From Calvatia gigantea (lineage: Eukaryota > Basidiomycota > Agaricomycetes > Agaricales > Lycoperdaceae): a DNA stretch of 64,000 bases. Below, in pieces: positions 1 to 11,438 of this stretch. The position numbers and the translations under genes were made by a program. Within the stretch, counting starts at the first letter, position 1. Each line of letters opens with the position of its first letter. Under the pieces are notes generated by a model, which was not told the origin of the DNA, did not search any database, and worked only from the letters and a program-made list of their open reading frames with translations. The stretch covers positions 62,001 to 126,000 of the forward strand of contig JACAAK010000015.1 in the NCBI GenBank assembly GCA_025093985.1. Direction: 5' to 3'.

Positions 1-2349
1 GCGTTAACTGTCACAAGTTTGACAAGGACACCAAAACATGGCACATGCGTCCGGAACTCGGAACTCGGATTAAACCCACATCCCCTACTAAATGAGGATG
101 GCGGATAGATTGGATTGGGATGGCCGGGTACAACTTTTGATAGGTCGAATTCAGGTACGGGTGGAATGTAGACATTTGGTGGAGTCGCTGAGCTAGACTC
201 GTGGGCGAGGGATGGCCGTAGAATGATGACTGACCGAAGCGAGGAGGGGTGGGCAAGCAAACTTCGAGATCGAGGTTTTTCTGCCGTTCTGAATTTGCTC
301 GTGAGCAGCCTTGGGAAAGGAGATTGTTCTCGGCAGCCAAAAAAAAAGGACCAATGTGGATGCTCCGACTAATAAATCATCCCCCGTCCCCAGGTGCCCA
401 GCTATTACCTCCGGCCTCAAGGCTACTATAAAGTGCAATGCTCGGTTTTGTAAAAGGCAGTGTTTCCCTCGGAGACGTAAAATGAGACCAGTCGGCGAAC
501 AACCTACTGGGATTCTTGCGAAGTTTAAGTCTACTCATATCAAACGTGTTTGATGTGAACCCGACTCACCATAGGTGAGGGTGAGGGTTTCTTCTTTATC
601 CACTACGGATGTCAGCTGAAATCTTCGGTGGCAGATCACGATGTACCAGAAGGCTTCGCGTGGATGTTGTCTTACCGGTTTCTCCATGGTTCTGAGGTGC
701 GAGGCAAGGTAGCTATATGGAAGTGACTATTTGACCCAAGAGCGATGATTTGGCGACCTTGGCCCAACAGGTCGTTTGTCCTTCTGGACGGTTAATCTTA
801 CTGGCGCTAAGTGGTTGCTCTGATGGGATTCGATCCCCTTACGCTTGCTCATTAATAGTACTGATATATTTCCATGAACCCTACTTCATGTACATGGAAT
901 TCACGCTCGTCCCGTTCAGGAGTATCTGCTCGCTCCACACCACACCATCACTGCTCGCGGATGGATCCGGCTTACTTGCTTGATACTTCTTCGCCACAAG
1001 ATTATCTCAATCATGTTGAAGTCTTATCAAGGGCCCATGGCGGATGCCCGGAATTGGCACAATCACAGAGGCGCCGTCCTTCAAAAATCCAGTCTCCTTC
1101 AAGCTGAGGGTCACCGGGTTGCCTAACACTTAATGGTCAAAGATCTGAAGTTACGATCTTTCAGCTGATTTCCGACGCCGGAATCCATACTGCTTATGGC
1201 TTTGATAAACGGATTCGGCTCGCTCAGTTCAAATGGATGTTCGACCAATCATAATTTACCGAAAATCATCCAAACCACCATCCGTGAGGATAAATCATCA
1301 CGATGACGCACATCATCTGTCAGCGGCAAGGAGCAACTGTACGGTCTGCTATGAGCACATCACTTCTTACTGAGTGATTACGAACGCGTGAAGGTCAAGC
1401 AGGTGAACTGATTCAACAAAGAGGCGTTGAGGGAGGAGGTATTCAGTCTATATCGGGTTTGGTGAATCTTCTTCCAAAAGTGAGTGGACTGCGTGCACAC
1501 GCAATGTGCTCAATCCAATATTGGGTGGTTCTTGGTGATGGACTAGGCTGAAACAACAAAGTAGGAGGTTCAAGAAGGCTCCACCCATAAGGAGGATAAA
1601 TATATTGAATACGAGTAGGCATGTTCCAGTCAGGTTTCCTAGTGGTTCCAAGAAGGCCGCGTGCCCTTGGAAAGCTGTGAGTTTTCGGTCAAGGATGGTT
1701 TAGTTGGCTGTGGCAGGAACAGGCCAATGTATTAGAAGTATGCATGTAGAGGAGGTAGGAATCCTTCGACGCCGCCGAAGCCCTTGACTCCAACCGTAGT
1801 CAAATTCTGTTAGTTACAATATTTCAATGTTCATTTATCAAAGGAAAGAAGGTTCCCTTGATATTTACCCTTGGTGCGGATTTAACAGCCTCGATCTTTC
1901 ATACCCGAAGCCTCAGGATCGTGGACGCCTGATCGTGGCCTAGACGCAGTAACTCTTTGCGTTCGGAATGAGCTTTTTGGAAGCCCTGCAGCTAGAGCAG
2001 TGGCAAATGTTGGAAGCCCGACATTTGAATGAACCAATTTGACCGCACAGAAGATACGCTAACACGACGTCAGTATATCCTCTGGCTGACCATTGATACG
2101 TGTTTCCCGGTGACGCAAGCGAGCTGACGTCGTAATTTAGCGCATACCTGCCCCCATGACCTTCAACGCTTAGTCGTACGTCGCAAATGAAGTCACGGGT
2201 TGAAACCTCATGCATTGAATGTTGGTATAGTGACTAAGTACTCCTGTGTCAATCTCTCGAAATTTTAGGTATTGGTACGGCTCGGTAGTTGTGCCACAGT
2301 GATCAATGTCCCCCGTCAAGATTCGTTGTTGCGTATTTACGTGGTTGAA
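1..2349. other. Region without a supportable gene
   Basis: No open frame longer than about 110 codons and none with a recognisable family signature. One short minus-strand frame (1448-1651) encodes about 35 strongly hydrophobic residues and could be a relic transmembrane exon, but I cannot link it to a family. No tRNA, rRNA or tandem repeat was seen. Confidence 0.5.
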
Positions 2350-2393
2350 CCAATGAATGGATTAGCAAATGCGGCACGGCAGAGCGTATATAA
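2350..2393 (+). promoter_or_regulatory. CCAAT box plus TATA box, isolated promoter-like pair
   Basis: CCAAT at 2350-2354 and TATATAA at 2387-2393 lie 37 bp apart in the order expected of a plus-strand pol II promoter, in an otherwise gene-poor stretch. A pyrimidine-rich run and an ATG at 2440 follow, but that frame closes after 29 codons. It may drive a non-coding RNA, an unrecognised multi-exon gene, or be a relic. The motifs are seen; the function is inferred. Confidence 0.35.
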
Positions 2394-4464
2394 GCGCCGC
2401 GCTTCTTCCGGCTACTTCCATCATTCGTTTCGTTAGTTCATGTTCTGTGGCGCAAATACTTTGCTGGGGAGTACGAGCACTAACGAGAGGGAGCAGCGGA
2501 AATTATTGCCCGATCTACCGTGGCGCTAATATCCACTAGGCGGCGGCTCAATATGACTTCTAACGGCGTATCAGCGTTTCGTCACCTATTGAGTCCTTGA
2601 GGTCCAAATAGAACGAACGAATTTCAAACCTTCATCCACAGGCCAGGCAGGGTTACGGGACCTGTGCGAAATTAGATATGAACCAAAAGGATGAGAAACA
2701 GGAAGCATGCTTTTTCATCCCCCTATACCTACAAGTAAATACTTGCCAGGACAAGGATCATCGAGAAGTGAAATAGGTGGGGAGAGGCGTCGAGCCAGGA
2801 TCATCCTGATAACATCCGAGAGAGGTAAATTCGGATAATGCAATATCTTGTTAATCTCCCACTCAGGGATACAGGTGAGTTGATAACGATGCCGTGTGAT
2901 ATGAACTCCGGAACCATTCGAGACGTGTTTGTAGAGAACGTGGATTGGGTGAGAATGACGTCCTCCAGAATATTTTTGGAGGGTTCCATGTGGTGATATT
3001 TTGGAAGTAAAACTCGAGGAAGCCATGCTTGTGGGGGGCAGCTCGACGTCATGATGAGATGGGGTGGCATGACCTCGGATATCTTGGACAGATTACGCGG
3101 AAGCCATATCGTTCAGAAGTATCTTCGACAGCTCAAACATTCAAGAACCTCGACGTTAAAGTCCTGGGGCAGAGAACGTGTTCATGGGAAAAAGCAAGAA
3201 CCAAGGAGCATAGTTCAATGCGCCTTGATGCCATTGGTTAGTAAGTTGCTGAGGGATTTCAGAACGCAGATGAGCTTGGCGCAAAGTTAATTGTAGTGAA
3301 GCTCAACGAGCCGCGTTTGCATCCAGTGATTCAGACGCGTTGGAACAGCCAGGCGATGCCAGGCATGCTGCTACACTGAAGGTAGGCACCTAGATTAAGT
3401 ACTACTGATGACATACATTCCTCAGATACGTCTCTAGGTCGCTGCTGTCGTCATTGTGATTCGAAGTTTCTGGAACGAAGCTATGACAATGAGGTTTCAT
3501 CTTGGGAACGAGGATGTTTACAATGATGGATCTGATGTATGTGCTCTCAGCGAGCGGGTTCATGCGAGCAAGTTCTTTTTGCTCCCATATGTAGACAGCT
3601 ACAAGCAAGCTCGGTATCGAGCGCAAAAAGCTCACACTGAGCTAGCAGCTATATGAGGCCCAGACTCGAGCTCTATGTCTAGCAACCTTAAATGTGAAGG
3701 TTTCCGGTGAGTATGACGTGATCAGAATGTGGTCAAAATGGAGGATGTCAGCGCTTCAGCAACAGGACTGGATGATTCGACATAGTATATCGTAAGGATT
3801 ATCATTCCGTGTAAATTCCGAGTAGGGCTGGGCATCCGGAACTTATTGAAAGGGTACTTACCTCGAAGTTGCCCTTCCCATGGCTTGACGACGGTATTCA
3901 ATCCAATTGGTGAGAGTTCTGATAGTGCACACCCAGTCGTCCACAGAGGGAGATGGCAGAGAATGATAATCGATGCTGCAGAGTATTTCGGTCTCGTTTG
4001 TTCTCACGGAAGCGCAGGGTCATCGAGTAGGAGTTGAAGAAGAGAGCAGGAACAAGGAAGGATATCGCTAAGCCAATAAGCTTAATTTCTCCTCGGTCCT
4101 TTAATTATAGGAGTTCGTGATCCGTTCGGCACAAATTTCTAGGCGAAATCAGGGGGACTAGGGTAACTAGATGTCGTTAGAAAAGAGTGTTTTGTCAAGT
4201 AGTGGTCTGTTGGCGGCGGCGCTTCAACGTTTGATACTAGAGGAGATGGCGAGTTCCGGAGGTGTTGATTATCCTAACACGGGGTCCAAAAGAGGGAGTC
4301 AAGCAATAATTTTATAAACATTTTGTCCGTTGTTCCAAGTAGCAAACGCGCCAAGAATACGGCAATATAGTTGCAATGCAACCGAGACTGGGGAAGCGGG
4401 AAAGGGAGGAAGCAAACCTGAGTGACCCTAGGAAGGTGACGAATCTGATGGCAGGCGGCCGGAT
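2394..4464. other. Region without a supportable gene
   Basis: Several overlapping short frames on both strands (for example 2715-3026 minus and 3456-3656 plus), none with a recognisable domain and none giving a consistent spliced model. It could hold a decayed gene or the distal promoter of the acyl-CoA synthetase. Confidence 0.4.
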
Positions 4465-4470
4465 CACGTG
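4465..4470. promoter_or_regulatory. CACGTG E-box upstream of the acyl-CoA synthetase
   Basis: A palindromic ATCACGTGA core sits about 80 bp before the start codon of the acyl-CoA synthetase gene. bHLH factors of the Cbf1/SREBP type bind such sites in fungi and act on lipid genes, so the position is suggestive. A six-base match can also occur by chance. Confidence 0.3.
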
Positions 4471-4549
4471 AACTGGGGTACTTACACTCGCCCCAGCTTT
4501 GAAAGGGTCCCTGTTTTGTTCATTTCTTCCTCCACCAGTCCTTCAAACA

Positions 4550-6877
4550 ATGCCTCGCGTTCAAACAAACAGGCCAGGTTACTACGAAGCAGGCTCCATC
4601 GAGGTGGCTCCTCCCACTGAGGGTCAAGGCGGCATTCGTCGGTTCGCAAAGACCAAGGATACGCTCGTTACCCAGCCGGTCGAGGGTGTCGATACAGTCT
4701 ACGATATTGTCGAGTACGCGGCTCGTACGCATGGCTCTCGTAATGCCCTCGGCTGGAGAGACGTAGTTCGCATGCATGAGGAAGAGAAGGAAGTCACCAA
4801 GACTGTGGACGGCAAGGAGGTCAAAGAGAAGAAGAAATGGAAGTACTTCGAGCTTGGTGACTACAAGTATCACACTTTCCTTGAGGTCAAGGAAATTGTC
4901 TCTGAGATCGCTCGCGGTCTGCTTGAGCTTGGCGTCAGCGCTGGCGAGGTCTTCAACGTTTATGCCCAGACCAGGTAAGTGACCTGCTGTTGCATCACGG
5001 CGTGTGCCCACTGACTCATTAATTTGCGCGTCCGCAGTCCGAATTGGCAGCTTATTGCCCATGCTTGTTCTTCAGTGTCCGTTACAATTGCCACTGCCTA
5101 TGATACCCTCGGGGAGGAGGGCCTTACCCACTCACTGAATGAACCGAACTGCGTTGGTATCTTTACTAACGCCGAGCTCCTCCCCGTTCTATCTCGCGTC
5201 CTTGCCAAGACACCTTCTGTCAAATACGTAATCTACGACGGTGAACCCCCTTCCACCCTCTTGGACTCGATTGCGGGTACGCGCTGAGGGTGTGAAGGTT
5301 TACAGCATTGATGAGCTGCGCAGCTCTTGGCAAGGACAAGCCTACAGAACCACTGGAAGCGCGGCGTCCCAAGCCTGAGGATACTGCTTGCATCATGTAC
5401 ACCAGTGGTAGTACCGGTGCTCCCAAGGGCTGTTATCATCAGTCCAGGCCTAACCTCATCGCCTCCGTTGGTGCCGTCAAAGTTATTCTCGGCCATCACT
5501 TGACTTCCGAAGATACGTTCTTGGCCTACCTACCTCTCGCCCATGTTTTGGAGTACATTGTCGAACTTATTTTGCTGTTCGTCGGCATGCCTGTCGGATA
5601 TGGTCGCGTTCAAGACTCTCACGGATGCATCAGGTGCGCAACTTGCAAGGGCGACATTGCTACTTTCAAACCCTCCATTCATGGTTGGCGTTCCTGCCGG
5701 TCTGGGAGACCATCAGGAAGGGTATCTTGGCCAAGGTTAATGCCAGCGGAGCCATCCGTAAATCCATCTTCAACGGTGCTGTTACAGCCAAGAGGAGGAA
5801 TATTCCCGTACTCGCCACCCTTAGTGACATACTCCTCAGCAGCGTTCGCGCCGCCACTGGTGGTCGCCTGCGTCTTGCTTTGTCTGGTGGTGCTGCCATC
5901 AGCCGCGAAACCCAAGAATTTCTCACGGCTGCTCTCGTCACCGTTTTGCAAGGTACATTCTTATCTTATCAGGGTCGCAGGGATATGTTTCTGACATATT
6001 CTGTTCCTAGGTTATGGTATGACGGAATCTTGCGGTATGTGTGCCATTCTTCCGCCAGAGCTCATGAGCTTTGGTCCCGTTGGCCTTCCGGTCCCCTCTT
6101 GCGAGGTCAAATTCCTCGACGTTCCCGACGCCGGTTACTTATCCACCAACAACCCGCCTCAGGGTGAGGTTTGCATTCGTGGACCTTCAGTCACCAATGG
6201 TTACTATAAACGTCCTGACCTCAACAATGATGAGAGTATCTTCACGAAAGATGGATGGATGAGGACGGGTGATGTTGGTCAATGGAACCCTGATGGTACT
6301 CTGTCCATCATCGACCGGTACGATTTTTTTCCTTGTTATTTTTAGATGTGGGGGACGCTCATCCCGGTCTGTTCGCAGTCTCAAGAATTTGATCAAGCTC
6401 CAGTCTGGTGAAGTAAGTTCTTGATCATATTTCTGATTCAGAACAGCACTCATCAAGTTCCACAATTAGTACATCGCCCTTGAGCGCCTTGAATCCATCT
6501 ACAAATCCTGCAATCTCGTCGCCAACATCTGTGTACATGCTACGCCCGACGCTAAACAACCCATGGCTATCGTCATTCCCCACGAAGCTCATCTCCGCCA
6601 TCATCTTGAAACCAAGCCCATTAACGGAACTGATGCTACCAAGAGCCTTCCGGATTTGTGCAACGAACATGCTGTCAGAGAGCTCGTGATGACAGAATGT
6701 AACGCCGTTGGGAAAAAGAATGGATTCAAGGCTATGGAATTTTTGGATGCCGTCGTGTTGACTGCGGAGGAGTGGACACCTGAGAGTGGGCTTGTGACTG
6801 CTGCGCAGAAGATTCAGAGGTCGAAGATTGCGAAGACCTTTGCGGATGAGATTAGTCAGGTATATGGCAAGCAATGA
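4550..6877 (+). CDS. Long-chain acyl-CoA synthetase (FAA/ACSL type), reading frame broken by clustered 1-nt insertions
   Basis: Activates long-chain fatty acids to acyl-CoA via an acyl-adenylate (AMP-binding family). Five exons: 4550-4974, 5038-5952, 6011-6317, 6379-6412 and 6470-6877, all with GT-AG introns. Visible motifs are the P-loop YTSGSTGAPKG, the GYGMTESCG adenylate motif, TGDVGQWNPDGTLSIIDR and the C-terminal KIQRSKIAKTF segment. The start is the ATG giving MPRVQTNRPG, preceded by a pyrimidine-rich leader. Between about 5270 and 5710 the coding phase shifts repeatedly although all three phases together encode good family sequence. Every event I can place is an insertion (near 5276, 5328, 5431-5447, 5611, 5633, 5643, 5678 and 5699; net +10). 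With these discounted the protein is about 692 residues, normal for the family. The locus is either a very recent pseudogene or an unpolished assembly patch; I favour the latter. Confidence 0.85.
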
Positions 6878-8287
6878 GTAGTGGGATGATGACGGAGAGA
6901 GAATTTCGTCGCCCTGACAGATTGTCATGTTTCATCATTTTCTGGGATACTTGGCGTTCATGCCTTTTATGATTTCAAAGCTTTTTGATGCTCTGGTATT
7001 TTGTACCTTTGCTTGGTATGTTGAGTCATTCACTCTTGAACATTGCGGCTATTGTTCTTTGATGGCTTGTATACCAGCCTGTATATATGTTTAATCTCTA
7101 ATGATCATGATTTTGATTTATTCTTGCGCCTGGCGCTTGGTTCTATCCAGATTATGCAGGATGGATTATGGGAATGTATGTACACAGCAGAACACGAGAA
7201 GCCGATCAACACTATACACCTTCGACGATCTGACTCCGACAAGTTTGCTAGCTCACGCCAGGGTTCGCCCTCGTTGGATGGGTGAAACCAACAGAGCCCA
7301 GTCTGACATGAGCAGCAAACAATGCTCGGGGTGGGATATCAGAAGGCATAAGTGGGACCTATTTTAGTAGGACTAGTAATAAGTATTGGGACAGGTGGAG
7401 AAAGGTGTCGACTCTATATATACGTATCCCGAGTACTTGAGGCACTTCCGTGAGATGATCCCCTCGCAGTCGAGATTTTTAGGTGTGTCCTGGTGATCGG
7501 GTAGTTGCGTCTGTAGCTATGTTTCTACCAAGGGATTTTCTAGTGATCAAAGCGGAATGGGCGAAATTCTTGTTGAATTATCAGGATCGTGTTTGGGTGC
7601 GATCGAATTGGCGTTTTGTCGGACCAGTGGTTTACGATGAGGTCCGTCAGTGCAGTATGAACAAGAATCGGAGAAAAATCAAAGACGACATTGATCGGAC
7701 GCCAAAGTGAACCATACCAGAGATGTTGGAACGCTGCGAGGAAAGAAAAATACAGCGTTAGCGTGACTTCCAAGAGTTTTGCGTGACAGGATCGGATAAG
7801 CTTGGCGGGTTCTCACGGTCAGGAATATCGTCATCCTCCTCCCGACTCCTTGAGCAAAATGCTTGAAAACTGCCCACAAAATTATCAGCAAGGTGTCTCA
7901 ACGTCCGTAGTGATGAAGGACCACCGAATTTTTTTGAAAGGAGTCAGTAGGACCCTTTATTTGTAGACTGTAATTAATCTCCGGGAGGGGCCACGCCTTG
8001 GCGTGATGCATGTTCACCATCAACCCCAAGACCGGCTTGGCAAGGCGAACTAGCCCACCATTAACGACACATGGAACCCTGTCTTTTCGTTACTGCATTT
8101 CTCTCCCTTCTCTCACTCCTTGTCGCGCGCTTTGTCCTCTGGGTCATTACCAAGGCGGCACCCGTTCACTCCTTCAACATATCCAAGATCCTGTACACTT
8201 CTACACGAACTTCACTTAGTCAACGCACAGCATAGAAAATTTAGTAGCCTTCAACAAAGCAGCGCTTCCTAAGACGGCCAAACACCC
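6878..8287. other. Intergenic region, no gene seen
   Basis: 3' flank of the acyl-CoA synthetase and 5' flank of the GH79-type gene. Only short frames without family signatures. A TATATATA-like run near 7415-7425 and pyrimidine-rich runs near 8090-8120 could belong to the downstream promoter. Confidence 0.5.
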
Positions 8288-10781
8288 ATGCGTCTCCCCT
8301 CTCTTGGCAGTTTGGCATTGAGCTTGCTGCTCTCCACCGCGGGTGCGAATGCCCAAGTTACGGTTTACGGACAAATACCCCTCGCTCAAACCAGTACTGC
8401 TGCCGGCGCTGCGACTACAACATTGGCAGCGTACAATGATACGGAATTGATCCCCCCACCCTTGCCCACCGCACACACCAGGCAGTTCAAAGTGGATTTA
8501 CAGAAGGATGCGGTGGGTGTGCCCAACCTTTCGATGCCACATCGAACTGCTTCGTTCTTTGGGTTCTCCATTGAAATGTCGGTTATTAATCAAGTCCGTG
8601 AGTGTTACCGTTTCTTTTGTTACGCTTTGCTTTGTGTTGGGTAGAACCCATTTGAACATCGATTGCTTATGTGTTTTCTATCCTACAGTTGGCAAAAATT
8701 CGTGAGTGGTCTCCCGCTTTGCGACTCCACACAGCATGATGTAAACGGATGGATAGGTCCTTCATCAAGTCCCATTCCTCAACCTCATGGCCAACCTCCA
8801 AGAACGCGCTGGTCACGTCCTCATCCGTCTCGGTGGTAACACACAGGAGTACGCTGTCATGGTGGACCACCTTGACAACGGCAGAGCCATCGCAAAGCAA
8901 CAGGCTAGTCTCGTCCAGACCGTACGTCCCAAATCCTTTCCTTCCCTCTGTCCTTCACAACGCTTATGGAATTTTGGTGTGATATTTTTAGACCCTGACG
9001 CCAGCTGTCTTGTATACGATTGATATGTTTTACATCGCCGCGAATATTTCCCAGTTTGTTAATGTTAACTGGTTCCTTGGTGGGTTTTAATTGTGCAGGC
9101 CGACGAACGACGTGGGTGTTGATGTTTCCTGGTGGGTTTAGGTATACCTTTCAACGACACCAATTGGCGCTTGGCTATCGTAGAGTACGGTGAAGCGATC
9201 CTAGGCGACAAACTTGTTGGCTTGCAAGCCGGAAATGAACCTGATCTGTACGAGCGGTATGGGCTTTCTGTTCATAATGTGTATCAGGTCCATTGATAAT
9301 GACAATGATCAATAGACACGGACACAGACCCGCCCCTTACAGTCCGATGGACTATCACCGAGAATTTGGTATGCTGCTCGAGGCTCTCAAACAGAACGAC
9401 AAGATCCCTCGCAAGAACATCCTCATTGGTCCTAGTTTGGCGACGGGTGATTGGATCCCCCAAATGGTTTGGGATACAGGATTTATCCCTTCGTATTCCG
9501 ACAATCTTTATGCTCTGACCGTTGAACAGTACGTTTCCATCTCGATTTTTTTTCCCCGAGCCTATTTACCAAGTTTCTTCCATTCCCCTTTTTTCTCAGT
9601 TACCCGAACAACAACTGTCACGCTCAATTCGGTACTGGTTCCTTCCAAGACCCGCAAACCAACTTCCCAGCCTACCTTACGCACAATGCTGGTGTTAATC
9701 TTGTCGGGCCATATCTCAGTTCTACCGCTATCGCGCAAGCGGCCGGCAAACCTTTTATCATGTTCGAAACTAACACCGCTTCTTGTGGTGGTTTCCCTGG
9801 TATTTCGGATAGTTTCGGTGCTGCGCTTTGGGCTATGGATTATGGATTCCAGATGGCGTACTCGAATTTCTCGAATGCATTGTTACATATTGGTGGACAG
9901 AATGTTTACTATAATCCTTTCACCGGTTCGTCACCTTGTCTGCAGGTGGTAGTTCTACACTCACACTGATCGTATTTCAGCTCCTCCCACAAATCAGTCA
10001 ACTTTCAACCAATGGACCGTCGGAGCCGTCTACTATTCCGTACTCGTTCTCGCAGAAGCATTCGGAAAGTCCAATACCTCACAAATCGTCGATCTCACTG
10101 GGGCTATCGGGAACGAATTCACGCCTGCTTATGCTATCTATGAGAATGGGCAACTGAGCAAAGCTGCATTGTTCAACTACGTCGATGATCTAGGAGGCAC
10201 GCGGGGTCCGAGCGATTTGAGTGTCACACTCTCCGTTCCTGGCACCACAAGTGTCAAGGTCAAGTACCTTCGAAGCCAAATCAGTTTCGAGCAAGTACAA
10301 CATCACCTGGGCTAATCAAGTCCGTTGTTTCCGCTCATCATCTCATCACTATGACACGGGGCTGACAAAGAGCTCATTAATTTAGACTTTTGGTAACAAA
10401 TTCGAAGTTGATGGCCGCCTTAAGGGGCAACTCAATGTCGTTGATATCCCCTGCAACACCGGAAACGGGGAATGTGTTATCCCCGTTAAAGCGCCCGGTT
10501 TCGCGCTCGTGTTCTTTAATAGCGATGACCAATTTGTGAGTCTTGGGCAATCACCGAGTACGTTCACGACGTCTGCGCATACGAAGACTATCAATACTGT
10601 TACGATTGACCCTTCGGTACTTGCGACGTCGAATGGGCATTCGCAGAAGGAGAGAATTGGGTTTGGAAGTACGAGTAAGGGGAGTGCTAATGCTGCGGGG
10701 CGTGTGAGGGGTGAAGTGTTGGGTGCTGTTGTGCTTGGTGGGGTCGTTGCGGGTGTTTTGGCTGTTGTTGGGCTGCGGTGA
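8288..10781 (+). CDS. Secreted GH79-type glycoside hydrolase (beta-glucuronidase-like) with C-terminal membrane segment
   Basis: Probably hydrolyses uronic-acid glycosides at the cell surface or in the medium. Nine exons: 8288-8597, 8689-8701 (13-nt micro-exon), 8757-8921, 8992-9079, 9142-9256, 9316-9528, 9600-9925, 9981-10319 and 10386-10781. A signal peptide of about 22 residues ends ANAQ. The putative acid/base glutamate lies in GLQAGNEPDLYE and the putative nucleophile in MFETNTASCGG. A GH79 C-terminal beta domain follows, then a glycine/valine-rich hydrophobic tail suggesting membrane or GPI anchoring. Two 1-nt frame breaks interrupt it: a missing base near 8764-8769 and an extra base near 10276. 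With both discounted the phases close exactly at 654 residues. It may be functional with sequence errors, or newly inactivated. Confidence 0.8.
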
Positions 10782-11360
10782 TATGTTTCGTTGTGTTTTT
10801 GAACTTTAATGGATTCTATACTACCAACACATTACTTATATTCATGCCCTGGTGGACAATTTTTCAATGCTGTTGTTACTCGCAGGCTATTCAACTAAAA
10901 ATAAAGATAGGCTGAGGAAGCCACAAGTGTGGCTGGGATGTCTATTTTTGGGGCGCGATCCTCAAGGTGTCATTTTGCATCAATGCATTGCCCCCAGATT
11001 GATGCCCATTCAGCCACCAGCGGGATTCAACTAGACCAAACATACCCAGGGATCGGGATGAGAGCACAAATATTCCAAGGTTTTCCAAGCGAGTCCAAAG
11101 CAAATGGGAAATGGTTGAAATATTGAGTGAGAATAAGTTATCGGAGGAGGGAGGGTTGGTTGGAGAGGAGGGAGGAGGAAAGGAGTGGTGGTGTGGAAGA
11201 TGGAAAGAGCCGAGCCAATAGGAATACGAGAAACGTCTATCTCGCGGCTCTCCAAAGCAAAATACGAAGGCCCGAGTTGTCTTTCTTACGCACGGACATG
11301 GGGCTGGAAAATACCAGCCACGAAAAGAAATAGACACCCGCGCAGAAGAAAATCAAACCC
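10782..11360. other. Intergenic region, no gene seen
   Basis: Short spacer between the GH79-type gene and the HPC2-like gene. It contains a purine-rich run near 11140-11210 and no supportable frame. Confidence 0.5.
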
Positions 11361-11438
11361 GTTCCCTCCAACCCACCCCCCCCCCTCTCTACCCACTCTC
11401 CCCAAAAAGGCAGCATCATCCTCCCATCCTCCCTCGTC
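11361..11438 (+). promoter_or_regulatory. Pyrimidine-rich leader before the HPC2-like start codon
   Basis: A C/T-dominated tract including a run of about ten C residues ends at the ATG at 11439. CT-rich tracts next to start codons are common in fungal core promoters and 5' leaders; here the tract also supports the chosen start. Confidence 0.45.

Noticed and set aside
800..850. GGGATTCGATCCC, resembling a tRNA T-arm
   Set aside because: The stem does not pair around a canonical TTC loop and no D-arm, anticodon arm or acceptor stem is found within 80 bases.
5270..5710. Explaining the acyl-CoA synthetase phase changes by extra introns
   Set aside because: The phase changes are only tens of bases apart, with conserved codons directly on both sides, leaving no room for introns and no GT-AG pairs.
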